DNA of 64,000 bases from Agelas oroides (lineage: Eukaryota > Porifera > Demospongiae > Agelasida > Agelasidae). Each line of letters opens with the position of its first letter. Positions within the stretch are counted from its first letter, which is position 1. The translations under genes were made by a program, and so were the position numbers. This document shows, piece after piece, positions 1 through 37,221 of the stretch. Location of the stretch: NCBI GenBank assembly GCA_949130485.1, contig OX422203.1:2075178-2139177 (forward strand), in the 5' to 3' direction. The notes under the pieces were generated by a model. The model ran no database searches, was not told the DNA's origin, and was given only the letters and a program-made list of their open reading frames with translations.

Positions 1-218
1 CGCTATACATGCTACAGCAAATGTTTGCAGCTGCATTGCAACTTTAGTCAAGCTCATGATAAAAAGACATATCCTGGTTTGTCAGTGGTTCCAGACTGGA
101 CTGGCCTGTGTATTGTTTCTTGTAGAATAAGTACATAGTGTCTAGGCACAAAGGCACCTGGCATAAACTCATAATAATTACATTACAATAGAGTGCAGGC
201 ATAAGACTGCCTGGTACG

Positions 219-305
219 TAGCCTTGTTCCCAGGTCTTCCCTGGCTCCAGTTTTTAATCGCTTTCATCAAAAACTGGAGCCAGGGAAGTCCTGGAAACGA
301 GGCTA
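219..305. repeat. Foldback MITE, family F1
   Basis: An 87-bp near-perfect inverted repeat. It starts TAGCCTTGTTCCCAGG and ends with the reverse complement form ending GAGGCTA, with a short loop. It is the first of about a dozen copies of the same family in this window (for example 14038-14085, 22424-22503, 27409-27501, 43391-43465). It is non-coding and probably a non-autonomous DNA transposon. It lies in the last intron of the upstream gene. Confidence 0.8.
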
Positions 306-363
306 CTACATATCCACCAGCCCAGGGCAATCATACTACTTTTGTTTTGTTTTCTCTTTCCAG

Positions 364-492
364 ATTGCAACCCTTCTGGAGCAAGATCGATCCAATGCCA
401 GAGCTGTCGTAAACCTCATAGTAACTAAAGAAATACTCAAGCTGGATTTTGAGGACCTATGTGAATATGTAGGAGAAATCGAAGACCTGTAG
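364..492 (+). CDS. Terminal coding exon of an unrecognised gene (partial)
   Basis: A 43-codon open stretch follows a strong acceptor (pyrimidine tract then CAG at 361-363) and ends in TAG at 490-492. Read in phase 0 it gives IATLLEQDRSNARAVV, then a hydrophobic helix and an acidic tail ending GEIEDL. It looks like the C-terminal helix of a soluble protein, but I do not recognise the family. The rest of the gene lies to the left of the window. The incoming phase is assumed from the open frame. No clear AATAAA follows before the KLF gene. Confidence 0.45.
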   Translation: MATLLEQDRSNARAVVNLIVTKEILKLDFEDLCEYVGEIEDL

Positions 493-953
493 TATTGCAC
501 AGTTTCTGGGCCTTATGTTAATTGCCCAATACATATGTCTTATACCGGTACTTAGTTGATTCATAGTTGCACACACTCAAGTGCATTATACGCTATATGT
601 AGATAAGAGAGCACGCGCAGACCGGCTTTATTTGGTAGTTTAGTTACCATAGCAATATGCATAATGTAAACTGTGAATTTTAATCACCCGCTGTACAATA
701 CATAACTTTCCGTGCACTGTTGCTGGGCAGTTGCCTGGAAGAACCTGATTGGTCACTTGCTGTGCATATTGATTACCTCGTGAGAATAAAAGAGGCCAAG
801 TCGTGGAAAGAGTTGTTTGAAAAGTCATAAAAGTGTGCACAGTTTCTCCTGGTAGAAGCTTGGCTTGGTACCTCACGTGGCTGCAAACTAGCTCGATCGA
901 GTACATAGCACTGCTATACTTGCATTGTGCCGAAGCCATAAAAGTGTATACGG
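493..953 (+). promoter_or_regulatory. Intergenic region with KLF promoter candidates
   Basis: This holds the 3' end of the upstream gene and the 5' flank of the KLF gene. Visible elements are an ATAAAAG box at 786-792, a CATAAAAGTGT box at 826-836 that recurs as CATAAAAGTGTATA at 937-950 just before the ATG, and an E-box CACGTG at 874-879. Any of the ATAAAAG boxes could act as a TATA element. Which is used cannot be told from sequence. Confidence 0.35.
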
Positions 954-2009
954 ATGGCGTGCAAACTTGAACCGATGTCGATGAACTATCAGAACGTCCA
1001 CTGCGCCTTGCTGCAACCACCTTCAAGTGCCGTGTGCCCTAGCCAGGTGCCTCCCGTCGCTCAGCAAGTCGTCGTAAGCAGCAGACCACCTGATTTGGCG
1101 ATCAGACCCACTCCTTTCCACATAGAACCGTTTGCTTCGACTCAAGAGCACGTGTACACGTACAGTTCATATCATCGCCGGTATAGCACCGGCAGTTACA
1201 GCTTTCCTCCCTACATCCCGGATTTGGAACTGCTACCAGACCTAGGAGAAGATGTATTCGACAACCTTCCCCCCATCGCTCCAAGCGAAGCGAAACTGTT
1301 CGACGGATTTCTCGACTCGCTACATTTAGAACTTGACCTTGATTCCGAGCCTTCTAGCGGCGATTCTCCACAAACGCCCGAAGATCTCGTTCCACCGCTA
1401 ATCCAAATGGCCCCAGCACATACGCCCAAGCCAGAAGCGCCAAAGCGTCGCAACACGGCGAGATCGAAGGGAGAAACGAAGCCGAGAAAGCGGTCGACCC
1501 GTGATAACGCAGTTCGTCGAGTGAGCTCCCTCGTGAAGCACTGTAAAGTTGCAGGACGATCAGATGGAGATAGTGAAGACATGGGAAGCTCTCCAATCGA
1601 GGAAATGGAGCCTACAACGCCTCCTCTTGACAACAGCAAGATCTACTACTGCACCTATCCAGCCTGCGAGAAGGCATACTCCAAGAGCTCTCATCTCAAG
1701 GCTCACCTTCGCAGACACACAGGTGAAAGGCCTTTTGCTTGCACCTGGCCAGGATGCGAGTGGAGGTTTTCAAGATCAGATGAACTTGCTCGCCACGAGC
1801 GAAAACACACAGGGGTCAAGCCTTTTGGTTGCACCATTTGTGGAAAGAAGTTCACTCGATCTGATCACCTTTCAAAACATGTTAAGATCCACCTGAAACC
1901 ACGCAAGCCTCGTGGAGGTGGAAGATCACGAGCACGCCGAATTAGCTCAATCTCAAGTATGGAAGAAGGTTCTTCTCCTCTTTCTTCACCATTTTCGGAC
2001 AGCAGCTAG
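954..2009 (+). CDS. Krüppel-like factor, C2H2 zinc-finger transcription factor
   Basis: This intronless gene encodes 351 residues. Three C2H2 fingers lie at about residues 233-257, 263-287 and 293-313 with the KLF/Sp spacing and signature helices: [26 protein letters not shown] and [13 protein letters not shown]. The KSSHLKAH and RSDELxRH helices are those that read CACCC/GC boxes. No buttonhead (CXCPXC) box precedes the fingers, which favours KLF over Sp, although the third finger helix RSDHLSKH is Sp-like. The N-terminal two thirds is Pro/Ser rich with an acidic leucine-rich patch near residues 90-130, a likely activation region. A basic stretch KRR...KPRKRS around 165-182 could be a nuclear signal. 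A Ser-rich tail of about 38 residues follows the fingers. The ATG at 954 is the first in frame. The family is certain; the KLF subgroup is not assigned. Confidence 0.93.
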   Translation: MACKLEPMSMNYQNVHCALLQPPSSAVCPSQVPPVAQQVVVSSRPPDLAIRPTPFHIEPFASTQEHVYTYSSYHRRYSTGSYSFPPYIPDLELLPDLGEDVFDNLPPIAPSEAKLFDGFLDSLHLELDLDSEPSSGDSPQTPEDLVPPLIQMAPAHTPKPEAPKRRNTARSKGETKPRKRSTRDNAVRRVSSLVKHCKVAGRSDGDSEDMGSSPIEEMEPTTPPLDNSKIYYCTYPACEKAYSKSSHLKAHLRRHTGERPFACTWPGCEWRFSRSDELARHERKHTGVKPFGCTICGKKFTRSDHLSKHVKIHLKPRKPRGGGRSRARRISSISSMEEGSSPLSSPFSDSS

Positions 2010-3143
2010 ACCACCCAATTTATTTTGTAATTGATTTGGTATCATAGAGTATGTTGCTGTGGTACTGTGTTTGTCATGCTTTTTTTGTGCTGATGTAACT
2101 AGATTTTATATTGAATCATTTCCCCATTTCTAAAAGCATCCTATTCTTTGGGATTATACAGGTATAAATATGTTTACTCTTGTGTTTCATGTTTTGTATT
2201 GTAGTGGTGGTTGTTTTACTCTTTGTTTGTTTGTTTTGGACGGCAGCCCGATCAGGTTCTCACAGGTATAAGAGAATTATCCTTATATGCACCTAATATC
2301 ACTTCTTTTTCAAATTTATGCTTCTTTTGTACACACACACATGCTTCACACTTTCTTTAGCCCTTTCTATACATGCGGCTTGTTTGTACATTTGTATTAT
2401 TATAGAAAATTACAAATTGATCTACAAGTAACTGGGTTAAAGTGAAACAAAGTAATGTTAAGTGCATGGTAAGCTGCAGATTTATCTGCTGTGCAGAGAA
2501 AGAATTGGGTACCAAAAATGTATCTTTCTGCACATAAGTTGTAATTGTATCAATTTTCTATAATAGGCAAATGTTTTACTCCAGCTTATACTTCACCAGA
2601 GGAGATGGCCATGTGTGCTATATGCACATTTCAAAGACAATATGTTACACAGAACCTTTACGTCCAGGTACAGGGTTGTTTTCAACCATGTTGAAGCTGC
2701 CTAGCTGTAGCTAGTTGGAATTATACAGCTCTCACAAGCCTCATAGTTGCAGTTTAAAACGATCATGCGGTGTTTCTTTTGATAAGCAAGCACTAAAGAA
2801 TAGCAGGCTGAAAACTTCTGATGCACAGAGACTGCTGTTGAAGCATTGAAATGCGATCGACTTTGCAGTATTTCCCCTGATAATCCACAGTATCTGAGAT
2901 TGGTTTGGGTAAAGGCAAATTAAACTTGTGTGTGCAGAGTCTGTAACTTCTCAAGACCTTAGCCTTTCACCTGGCAAAGGACAGATCTCAGACAATACAA
3001 TTGTTATTGCATTTTTTGTGTCCATAAATGAATGGCATCAACATACTTTTTGTTAATCCCATGAATACTTCACTGCATGGCTGGTTTATAATGAAGTGAT
3101 GCAGTTCACATGCTGGTCAGCCGTATTTCTGTTACATGTACAT

Positions 3144-3300
3144 AGCAGTCCCCATCTCCCGGTCACCCCAGTGCAGCTGATGAGGCCTGGTATTGGCCAC
3201 AATGCATCTTGCACAGTGGGTGAATTTGCATCTAGATCTGTCTTTTTTATTTTCAGGGGAGATGTGGTTTATCGATTGTTCATAGATACATTCACTGTCT
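3144..3300. repeat. Dispersed repeat, family F2
   Basis: It contains the diagnostic blocks CCCCATCTCCCGGTCACC, GCTGATGAGGCCTGGTATTG, CAGTGGGTGA and GGGAGATGTGGTT...GATTGTTCAT. The same blocks recur at about 25850-25960, 26004-26175, 27913-28005 (opposite orientation), 39510-39615, 47325-47365 and 60003-60095. It is non-coding and probably a MITE or SINE-like element. Its ends are not defined here. Confidence 0.7.
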
Positions 3301-3787
3301 AGATGACTGGTATTGATAGCGCATGCGTGCAGCAGAACATGACATCTGTTGAGACATAATGTTTTGTAAACACACACTGGTATGCAGAATGATCAGAATG
3401 TTTCGTCTATTGTGCCAGCAAATTGCAGTGCTTTATAGCATTGGCCATGGTTTTAGAATCCACGAAGTGTAGTGTCCTCAATTTGCTGCTATAGGTGCAT
3501 ATGAGCAGCTTTGAGAATACTTACAAGTACCGCATTAGAGGAAGATTTTGAGTTTTTATTGCAACAGTGAGTGTCCCAGTTACGCAAGAGAGATAACCTC
3601 TCAACCAGCATCTATACTGCCGCATTATCTGGATAGTATCAGTGCTAATACAAGCTCATATCAAAACTTTGGTTCAATTAGCTTGTCCAGTCCCCTTTCC
3701 CATGGGTAGCGTTTTTGCGGCCTGTAACATCATACAGAGTCACTCAAAAACAAGACTATCAAGATAAAAATAATGGACCGCTACATT

Positions 3788-3832
3788 ACTAGCCTCATTC
3801 CCATTTTACCGAGCACCTGGGAATGAGGCTAC
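3788..3832. repeat. Short F1 foldback
   Basis: This 45-bp minimal copy of family F1 reads AGCCTCATTCCCA, then a short loop, then the complementary TGGGAATGAGGCTAC. Confidence 0.7.
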
Positions 3833-4882
3833 TACATTATACCTACAGATTTGAGTTTCTGGGAATCGTGCAACCTAAAGAAAAGAATTTCATTAGCATC
3901 CTCCAGACATCTTGGTTCCTTTCGAATTCACTATGTTGTGAGTCAGCACACATCTACCAGTGAATATGCACAACGAAATGAGAGTCACAGCCATGATGTG
4001 TTCAGCTTGGACAGTTTGAAGAAGACCTTTAGAACAAAGGTCATATTCACATGGGGAAGATGCCTTGTGAATAGGTCTACGCCTCCATGCATGGATGGAG
4101 ACCTACCACACACACTCTGAACATCTATGGATTACAAAATTCCTACCCCATAGGTGGATATGAATATCATCAGATTTGAATGGTTCACCTATGTTGTGTA
4201 TGTGTGTGTTTAAAGTTGTACACCAACGCATCCTGTATACATGTACATAATATATAAACTGCCATGCATAAAATGGCCATGACAGTATGAATATGACATA
4301 AACACGAACGTGCAGCGATTTAATGCTGTTGGTAACAATCATGACAAGTGGCTTGTCAGTGCTGAATACTATATAGTTATGATGGTACAATGGCAGGCAC
4401 TATACTGGTATGAACAGTGAACAAATGAAGTTCATCGGATATGCATGTGACATTGAGCATTTGGCCATGTGTGGTAGCTACAATATAAATGTGAAGCTGT
4501 GAGTATCTCACATCTTGAGTATCTGATACAGTCATGTAAAGTTGAACAGGCATATATGATGATTAAATCTTCATGTGCATACTAGCTATACACACTACTA
4601 TGGCATATCACTATTATTGGCTCATTCCTAGATGCACTTAGTATTTCATTGCGCTGTCCATTATCTCTGTGTCAACAACTACCATAGTCTAAGTGCATTA
4701 GTGGTGCCCATTGGCACAAGTACTTCACCATACCTTCCCTGCATGCATCTATGAGTCATGTCACGTCATGAATGTCAGGTAGCTACTAGCATTTTCTACA
4801 ATAGGCTGCTAGCCTGTATCAATGTTTGTTGTAAGTTGCATGGGCAGACCAGGTTCTATCTGTGTCAACTACCTACATGTCA

Positions 4883-5288
4883 TCAAAAGAATAACTCCTT
4901 AATTAGCAGCATTCGATTCTGATGATTCAAACTATCCAGCATCCAGGAAAATCTGCCCTCAAGGGATGTACACCCAATGGAGCACCTTGTGCTGGTCTCC
5001 TACCTCTACATTGAACCACCCAATTGCTCATTAGCTACTACAGGTTGACTCTTCTGTGGCTCACACACACACTCAAAAAGTAGTCTAACTCAATCACTAG
5101 CGTACCAACTTAAACAAACTCACATAATATTATGCACAGGAACCAGCTAACAGCCACCAAATCCAGCCATTCTCCCAATTTTGTTAGTTACTAACATTGT
5201 ATATGTTTCATGGAAATACCATATAGGTAAAGAATTGCTAGAATACAGTGCATGCTACAGCTACTGCAGCTTTATGTGTGCACTGAAT

Positions 5289-5377
<89 letters not shown>

Positions 5378-5815
5378 CATACTAATTTGTGTTGTGTACA
5401 TACTGCAGATTATCATCATGTGAGAGCCAGGTGTAGGTTATGAATAAACTGGCACTCACCATGCTGCTCCATAATTCAGCAGAAAGTCTCAATTTTCTCA
5501 GATTAGTAGGAATCCCCAGATGGAGGCGGGGCTCAGAACAGCAAGCGTGATTTCCATATTCATTATCTGCAACTGAGCATGAATGACTTTACGACGTACT
5601 GGCTGACATGCATGGATCCCTGCCAGAAAAACAAACAGGATAATTCTTATGCATCTACACAATATATCTACCAAAGATGCAAAGGAAAATACTTCAGGTA
5701 CTCACTTGAGCCGCCACGCTTCTGTAGCGGTGGAGACGCTGAGGTAGGCGAAGATCCTACTGGTGCAGCAAAAGGGGGGCGGGGCTGCTCCGGCTGCTAA
5801 TAGTAGACATCCCAT
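4883..5815 (-). CDS. Probable small multi-exon gene of unknown function
   Basis: Two exons fit together well: 5566-5460 (acceptor TTGCAG, donor GTGAGT) and 4999-4883 (acceptor GAGGTAG, stop TGA). The phases agree and the second is a clean 39-codon end reading SWMLDSLNHQNRMLLIKELF. Upstream, a 27-nt phase-neutral exon (5619-5593, acceptor with a strong pyrimidine tract) and an exon ending at 5706 (donor GTGAGT) would add a Pro/Ala/Ser-rich stretch. The start codon is not resolved: the frame required at 5706 is closed by a stop near 5798, so another upstream exon or a different acceptor is needed. The region at 5725-5800 is GC-rich and contains GGGGCGGGGC-like boxes, so it may instead be the promoter. 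I do not recognise the protein, and chance open frames are possible. Confidence 0.4.
5294..5373. repeat. (TG)n microsatellite
   Basis: About 40 uninterrupted TG dinucleotides, lying in the putative last intron of the 4883-5815 gene. Confidence 0.95.
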
Positions 5816-6081
5816 CTGGATGATGGGCCATTTCTGCAATGCAATCTGCAGAATCTTTGCTACAATCAACGTTTACTCTTGCAGGTCTGTAGAACAACTT
5901 TGACGGAAATCTATGCTAAAGCAGGCGTAAGAGAGCTTTCTCAATTCCCAATCAATGACCAACTAACTTAACTGGTGGAAAAGGGGCGTGTAAATAGGGG
6001 GCGTATCTACCCATGTGATCCCCGCCTCCTTATTTGTGATTGCGCATGCGTACGGTACGCTCTTGCAAAACATCCAGAGAT

Positions 6082-11283
<5,202 letters not shown>

Positions 11284-11415
11284 TTCTGCCAAGATTCACT
11301 GCTTTGTTTTTGCAGCTGCTCGTGTTGGGTGGAGCTCATTACGGAAGAGGAGAACCCGCCAAAATTGAAATTATCACATGACCAATCCTGTGACCAGCTC
11401 AGAGCGAGCTTGATC
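11284..11415. promoter_or_regulatory. Bidirectional promoter between REDIC1 and WASHC4
   Basis: Only 132 bp separate the two start codons (REDIC1 ATG at 11283, minus; WASHC4 ATG at 11416, plus). The interval has no TATA box on the plus strand. It contains ATCACATGACCAATCC at about 11375-11390, which combines a CACATG E-box and a CCAAT box, and a CCGCCAAAATTG stretch at about 11357. Transcription start sites must lie in this interval or in overlapping 5' UTRs. Confidence 0.65.
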
Positions 11416-32257
<20,842 letters not shown>

Positions 32258-33764
32258 CAAGCACTGATTGGTCATTATCAACAATTACACAAACTCTATT
32301 ATCTGCAGGATATGGCAGTGTTGTAGATCATCATTTTTATGAATAATTATTCCAGTTTATAATTTTATGGAGTATTGTGCACAGAACTAGAGTGAGCTAA
32401 CCCACTTGCTGTCACATGTTATTAGCTGGTGATCTAGTTAGTTGCCATACTGGAGGTATGCACGGTAACCTGGGATATAACCACCCAACTCTGAGGGCAG
32501 AGTTCAAGGACAAGGGTGGTTGTTATGAACAATTTTCTCCACTGCACCTTAACACTCCAAAAACTACTTGGTTAAAATATTAACCACAAGTGCATGCAGG
32601 TTACTACAGTTTCAGGGTCATTGAACAGGCAGGTATATAGTATGATTAAAGGAATTTCAAAACATTATCATCCATCGATCAACCCTTCACAATTCCATCT
32701 AGGTTCAAAGAGCTATATAGCATAGACACTTGTCTGCTAGCCAACATATATCAGTTCGTATGCATCCATCTGCTGGTTCAGAACCTACTACAAGTTAGGT
32801 ACCTCACACACAGCCATGTCCTGTTGAATAGTAAGTAACATCAAGTAACAGGTTGGATAGAGGCGAAAAGTTATTCTCAGACTGATATATTCTCGGATCC
32901 CAGAATTCAAAGATCTAAGCAGGGTAACAACAGTACCAGATCATCAGAGCAACAAGATATGCAGGCGCTGGGATAGTTTTCATTACCCAATAGAAAATCA
33001 TGTCCGAAAATTTTTGTAGTGGCTTTACAATTGGTTTCATCATGTAGAAATTTCCCATACTTAACAGCTAGCTAATGCTGACACATTATGTAATAGTAAG
33101 CTCTATAGTAGACATTGGAATCTTCCAGCTCTCCAAATGCATTTGTTACAGAGCAAATAGCTTGAAAATGCATTGCAGATCCTTAATACAACGTAGCCTC
33201 ATTCCCCAGCTTCCCCATGGCAAAGTTTTGTGGCCGGAGGGGAATGAAACTGACCATAATAATTTTGTGGCAGGTAAGCCTGTTAATTACAACAAGTAAC
33301 AGTCTTGCAATGTCAACTTCCCACCCTAGTTACACAATTAAAATACCCTATGTCTAAAGTGCAGTATATGAGCTCATGGGACTTCACATTGTAAAAATCA
33401 CATGCTGAAACAGCAAATCACATGATGGTTGCAAAGAATATGCACAAATTTTAAACCCACCATAACAATTGTTAATGCTGACACAGTTGTTTGAATATAG
33501 CATCACATGTAATACCACCATCTTGTAAGAAATATCCCCACACACACACTAACAATAGTTAATGCTGAAATAGTGGTGTCAATTACGGTCACATGATAAT
33601 TGTAGACTAGTGATAACTATAGCTAAAATATGAGTCATTGGAACAGCCTAAGCAGATTTCAGAACCAGTTAGAAAATGTAGCTGTATAGTTTCACCTAAT
33701 CTTATACCTTAGCTGAGAGAGGCTTTAGTTAGCTGACTTCACGTTGCTAACAACCAAGCAAGAC
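32258..33764. other. Intergenic region WASHC4 to DED cluster
   Basis: WASHC4 3' flank without an obvious AATAAA. A half copy (about 32605-32790) of the palindromic element seen whole at 39180-39505 is present. The segment about 33105-33300 (ACATTGGAATCTTCCAGCTC, AAATGCATTTG, TTTTGTGGCAGG) and the stretch up to the start codon are repeated upstream of the third DED gene (40630-41579). Confidence 0.6.
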
Positions 33765-35432
33765 ATGGCAACAGGTGGAGAAAGCAATCCTGAACTGTAT
33801 CATTTCCGATGCAGCCTACTGAAGGTCTCACAAAAGCTGAGAACTGAAGAAGTCAGAGAATTGGTCTATATATGCACTGAACTCAAGTGTACAGAAAACA
33901 TAGCAAAGGGACACGACCTCTTTCTTGAGTTGGAGAAGAAAGGCCTCATAATGCCTGGTAATTATGACTATCTGCTTGACCGCTTGCTCCAGATTGGAAG
34001 GGAGGATCTTGTCACACATCTCATGGAGCGCATATGCGAGTCGTCTCATACACAAACAAAAATGCTGAATCGCTTGCTCAAAAGTGGGAGGGATGAGGTT
34101 GCTCTATACTTTATGAAGTGGATGTGTAAATCTCTGCACACACCAAGCACCTTCCCTGCCCATTTAATGGAGCACTTGATCAACAGTGGAAGAGGAGACC
34201 TCGTCATGGAACTCATCGGACGCATGAGCAACTTACACCAGCCACGAGGACTCCAATCAGATCAACAGACCATGCAGGTTGTATACCATGCAAAACAAAG
34301 CATGTGTGCATCTCACAAAACAGCACTATCAATGCTTTCATCTCCAACCTCACCACTAAGTATACAAATGGATGATGTACTCATTAAATATTTTCAGGAA
34401 GTGAGGCAGAGTGCTGGCATGTATCCAGAAGCTATATTTACCCAATGGCCCAACTTGTCTGTGTGTGAAGGCAGTGGTACCATCAAGGAAATCCTAAGCA
34501 ATACCTTGCAGTGTGTATTCTCTTATGCTGATACTATTCGTGAAATGGTAACTACCATTACCAAAGAAGAAACTTTAGATGCTGATCACATAGAAATGCA
34601 ATCGAAAAACTGCAATTCAGTCATTGATGACTTCAACAAAGTACATGCAATTACACAATGGAATCCTTGTGAAAGAGAAGAAATGCTTAATTTCAAAAGC
34701 ATGAGAAAACATCCAGGGGCAGTCCTCATTCAAACAGCTGTCAAATCTATTTGTAGTCTCTGTGAAGGGCTTCTTTGTAGGAGAGTGATAGAGGAAGCAG
34801 AAGCCAGAATAAGTGACAGACTCTTCATTCTTGAAACTGTATTGTATACTCTATTGTGTGGTATACCAATGTTCCACTGGCTGAGAACAATCATCCAACT
34901 AGCAGCCTCATCAAAACTTGACCTCACAAAGTATCGAGACACCATTGTGAAGGTAGCCACAGAACACAGGGAGCCCATTGTCCAGTACCACAGTGAACTC
35001 TCACAAATCATTGGTCAAGATGCCATGAGAAAGGTAGACTCAATTTTGAATATCAATGAACATGAAATGGCAACATCTAATTCAGACGTTGCTCCCACGA
35101 CCACATTTGTGCAGAACTGTTTTTGTGTTGAGAGGTACACAGTAGTTTATTGGTATGCGTATCTATTACAACTGTTGGTTCTTGCTTGTGACTGCTCTGC
35201 TGACCCCTTGGAAATGGCAAGCAAAATGAGTGAACACCATTACAGCTTTCATGAAAAGCATTACAAAGATATTTTAGAGTATGCCATGGAAGGTGGGAGA
35301 AAGGTTCATGTTTCTATTTACACAGAAGTGGAGAATTTCAAATTGGAACTTATTCAGCAGTGTCCCGAGTCATCTGCAGAACGAACACTGCTCAGTGGAC
35401 TATTGCCACCTCTGAATACCAGTGTGAACTGA
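33765..35432 (+). CDS. DED protein A: death effector domain, hairpin repeats, unknown C-terminal region
   Basis: Intronless, 555 residues from the ATG at 33765 (context GACATGG). Residues about 9-87 form a DED: LLKVSQKL (helix 1), EEVRELVYIC (helix 2), HDLFLELEKKGLI (helices 3-4), YDYLLDRLLQIGREDLV (helices 5-6) with the hallmark RxDL motif at 79-82. The helix 5-6 hairpin is repeated twice more: LLKSGRDEVALYFMKWM (GR at 108) and LINSGRGDLVMELIGRM (GR at 142). The remaining about 390 residues look all-helical and I do not recognise them; conserved motifs are HREPIVQYH and QQCPESSAERTLLSGLLPPL. There is no signal peptide or clear transmembrane helix, so it is probably cytosolic. DEDs self-associate in caspase-8/FADD-type complexes; a role in cell death or immunity is inference. 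Confidence 0.85.
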   Translation: MATGGESNPELYHFRCSLLKVSQKLRTEEVRELVYICTELKCTENIAKGHDLFLELEKKGLIMPGNYDYLLDRLLQIGREDLVTHLMERICESSHTQTKMLNRLLKSGRDEVALYFMKWMCKSLHTPSTFPAHLMEHLINSGRGDLVMELIGRMSNLHQPRGLQSDQQTMQVVYHAKQSMCASHKTALSMLSSPTSPLSIQMDDVLIKYFQEVRQSAGMYPEAIFTQWPNLSVCEGSGTIKEILSNTLQCVFSYADTIREMVTTITKEETLDADHIEMQSKNCNSVIDDFNKVHAITQWNPCEREEMLNFKSMRKHPGAVLIQTAVKSICSLCEGLLCRRVIEEAEARISDRLFILETVLYTLLCGIPMFHWLRTIIQLAASSKLDLTKYRDTIVKVATEHREPIVQYHSELSQIIGQDAMRKVDSILNINEHEMATSNSDVAPTTTFVQNCFCVERYTVVYWYAYLLQLLVLACDCSADPLEMASKMSEHHYSFHEKHYKDILEYAMEGGRKVHVSIYTEVENFKLELIQQCPESSAERTLLSGLLPPLNTSVN

Positions 35433-37221
35433 TCAAAATTGGCCTTGTATAACAAAATTAAAACAAAATCTACATGTCCAGTATGTCAAGTTTGTAATCT
35501 GAAAGTATTTGTGAGCTTATTAAAAGTAGTTATAGCAAATAGCACTCAAATACCTACAGCAGGTCTGGCAAGATTACCAGCCAATATTGATAATGGCTTA
35601 GCCCACTCTAGTTCTGATCTCGAGAATTAGTGGGTAGATTGTACATGCAGGTATATGAAAACACTATAGAACAGTTGCAGAAGCACATGAGGCTACAAAG
35701 TACTGTACCTAGTTGACATCATAGATTCAGAATCTGCCAAAGTTTAGCTGGTGTTCCATAAACACTGCTCAACCAACTGGGGCTTGCCACCAAATTCCTG
35801 AAAGCATAGAAATGCTAACCACAGTCACACTATTACCATATAAGGTCTGCATGTAGAGGTCACCGATAGCAATACACTTCCTGAAGTCTGGAATTTCCAT
35901 TGAACAAAGGAGATAGGGTATTCAGTTAGCACTACCTGCAGAGTCTCCATACTTGTGTTTGCTGGTGCTGTGGATGCTTTTGGAAAAGTTGTTCACGTGG
36001 TCACTGTTTGGTGTTTGTTGTGAAGGATGCATGTTGTGAAGGATGCTTGTTGTGAAGGATGCATGTAGCTGTATAGGATGTAGCTGTATAGGATGTTGCT
36101 GTATAGGATGTAGCTGTATAGGATGTAGCTGTATAGGATGTAGCTGTATAGGATGTAGCTGTATAGGATGTAGCTGTATAGGATGTAGCTGTATAGGATG
36201 TAGCTGTATAGGATGTAGCTGTATAGGATGTTGCTGTATAGGATGTTGCTGTATAGGATGTTGTTGTGTTAATTTTGTGGCTTTATATTATTCCTGTAAA
36301 TTGGAATGCATGTGTTAATTATTGGTATTGTGCTCAGTTGGAATACACCGAAATCTAGGGCTGTGTACCTCTCCGCACTACTGCAAGTTTTGCAGTGCAC
36401 GAGTGTATTGCAATATGGAAATAAGGATGAACAAATCAATGCATGCTATATACTATAGTTCCAATATTTCATGATGGAGCCAAGCATCTTTATGCCACAT
36501 CAAACTGCAGTGGATAGTCATCGGCCGCACCAGGTTATTCTGGTGAGAAAAAAGTCGAACTGTCCGCAGGGAATGCAGTTATGCAGCACTGTCGTTTAGA
36601 CCTAACCACACCCACAATTCATAGGAGTGTCAATAGTAGCGCACTTCATTTTGTTATCTAGGGTCATGTCTGGCCATCAAATAGTCTCACGCCGCCAGAC
36701 CCAACCCTTGAGTTGAGTCTGGTTAAGCGAAACTAGCCATCATATTGCTTCGCGCATGCAGTTATGATCTCCTACTTCACTCTGTTGATGACCTCTGCAC
36801 ATCACTCTGCAACGAAATAGGGCTTACCATTTGCATGCATGAGACCAGAGCAGTTCTTCGTAGTTTGTACATATCCATCGCAGCATAGATGATACAGTAC
36901 GTCCGTACCATATCATCTATGATCGCAGCCATGGCATAAATCGTGCGGACCTAAGGCGCACCAATAGTAAACAAAAATTTACTAATGGTGCGCCGTACGG
37001 ACCGGAAGCAGGCTCCTTTTTTTCAACGCGAACTTGCAACTCGAACTCGAACTCGAAGTTTATCCATATGCTGCATATCTAGGGTTACCGTGAACCTAAA
37101 TTGGAGTATTAAATCCTGAATTTTTTTCTCATGAACTAAGTCTGTGATTCCCCCCTCTTCCTAATTTGCAGCATGGTTTCAGTTCGGAAGCCACGGGGAC
37201 AACGCATAAGCCACAGAAGCC
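35433..37221. other. Intergenic region between DED genes A and B
   Basis: An ATTAAA poly(A)-signal variant lies at about 35457, just after gene A. The 15-bp minisatellite is at 36063-36265. Two short hairpins lie at about 36885-36925 (around GATATGGTACGGAC) and 36955-36995 (GGCGCACCA...TGGTGCGCC). I see no gene. Confidence 0.55.
36063..36265. repeat. 15-bp minisatellite
   Basis: About 14 copies of TAGCTGTATAGGATG with a T/A variant (GTTGCTG). It is open in frame because the unit is 15 bp (repeating G-C-S-C-I), but nothing suggests it is translated. Confidence 0.92.

Larger units (their letters stand above)
2010..4882. other. Non-coding stretch after the KLF gene
   Basis: Probable KLF 3' UTR followed by intergenic DNA. 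I see no convincing coding exon. It holds one dispersed F2 repeat (about 3144-3300), a short F1 foldback (3788-3832) and several stretches of unremarkable AT-rich sequence. There is no clear AATAAA. The nearest poly(A)-signal variant I noticed is ATTAAA near 2918. Confidence 0.5.

Noticed and set aside
5181-5443. Long open frames over (TG)n runs, also at 10998-11219, 17262-17483 and 48805-49143
   Set aside because: They consist of Cys-Val or His-Thr alternation from dinucleotide repeats and have no other coding evidence.
33828-34055. Minus-strand frames of about 60-120 codons repeated in all three DED genes
   Set aside because: They are antisense shadows of the conserved DED coding region; their conservation follows from the plus strand.
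36043-36318. Cysteine-rich frame of repeated GCSCI
   Set aside because: It resembles a small Cys-rich secreted protein, but is a 15-bp minisatellite with no signal peptide and no flanking coding sequence.
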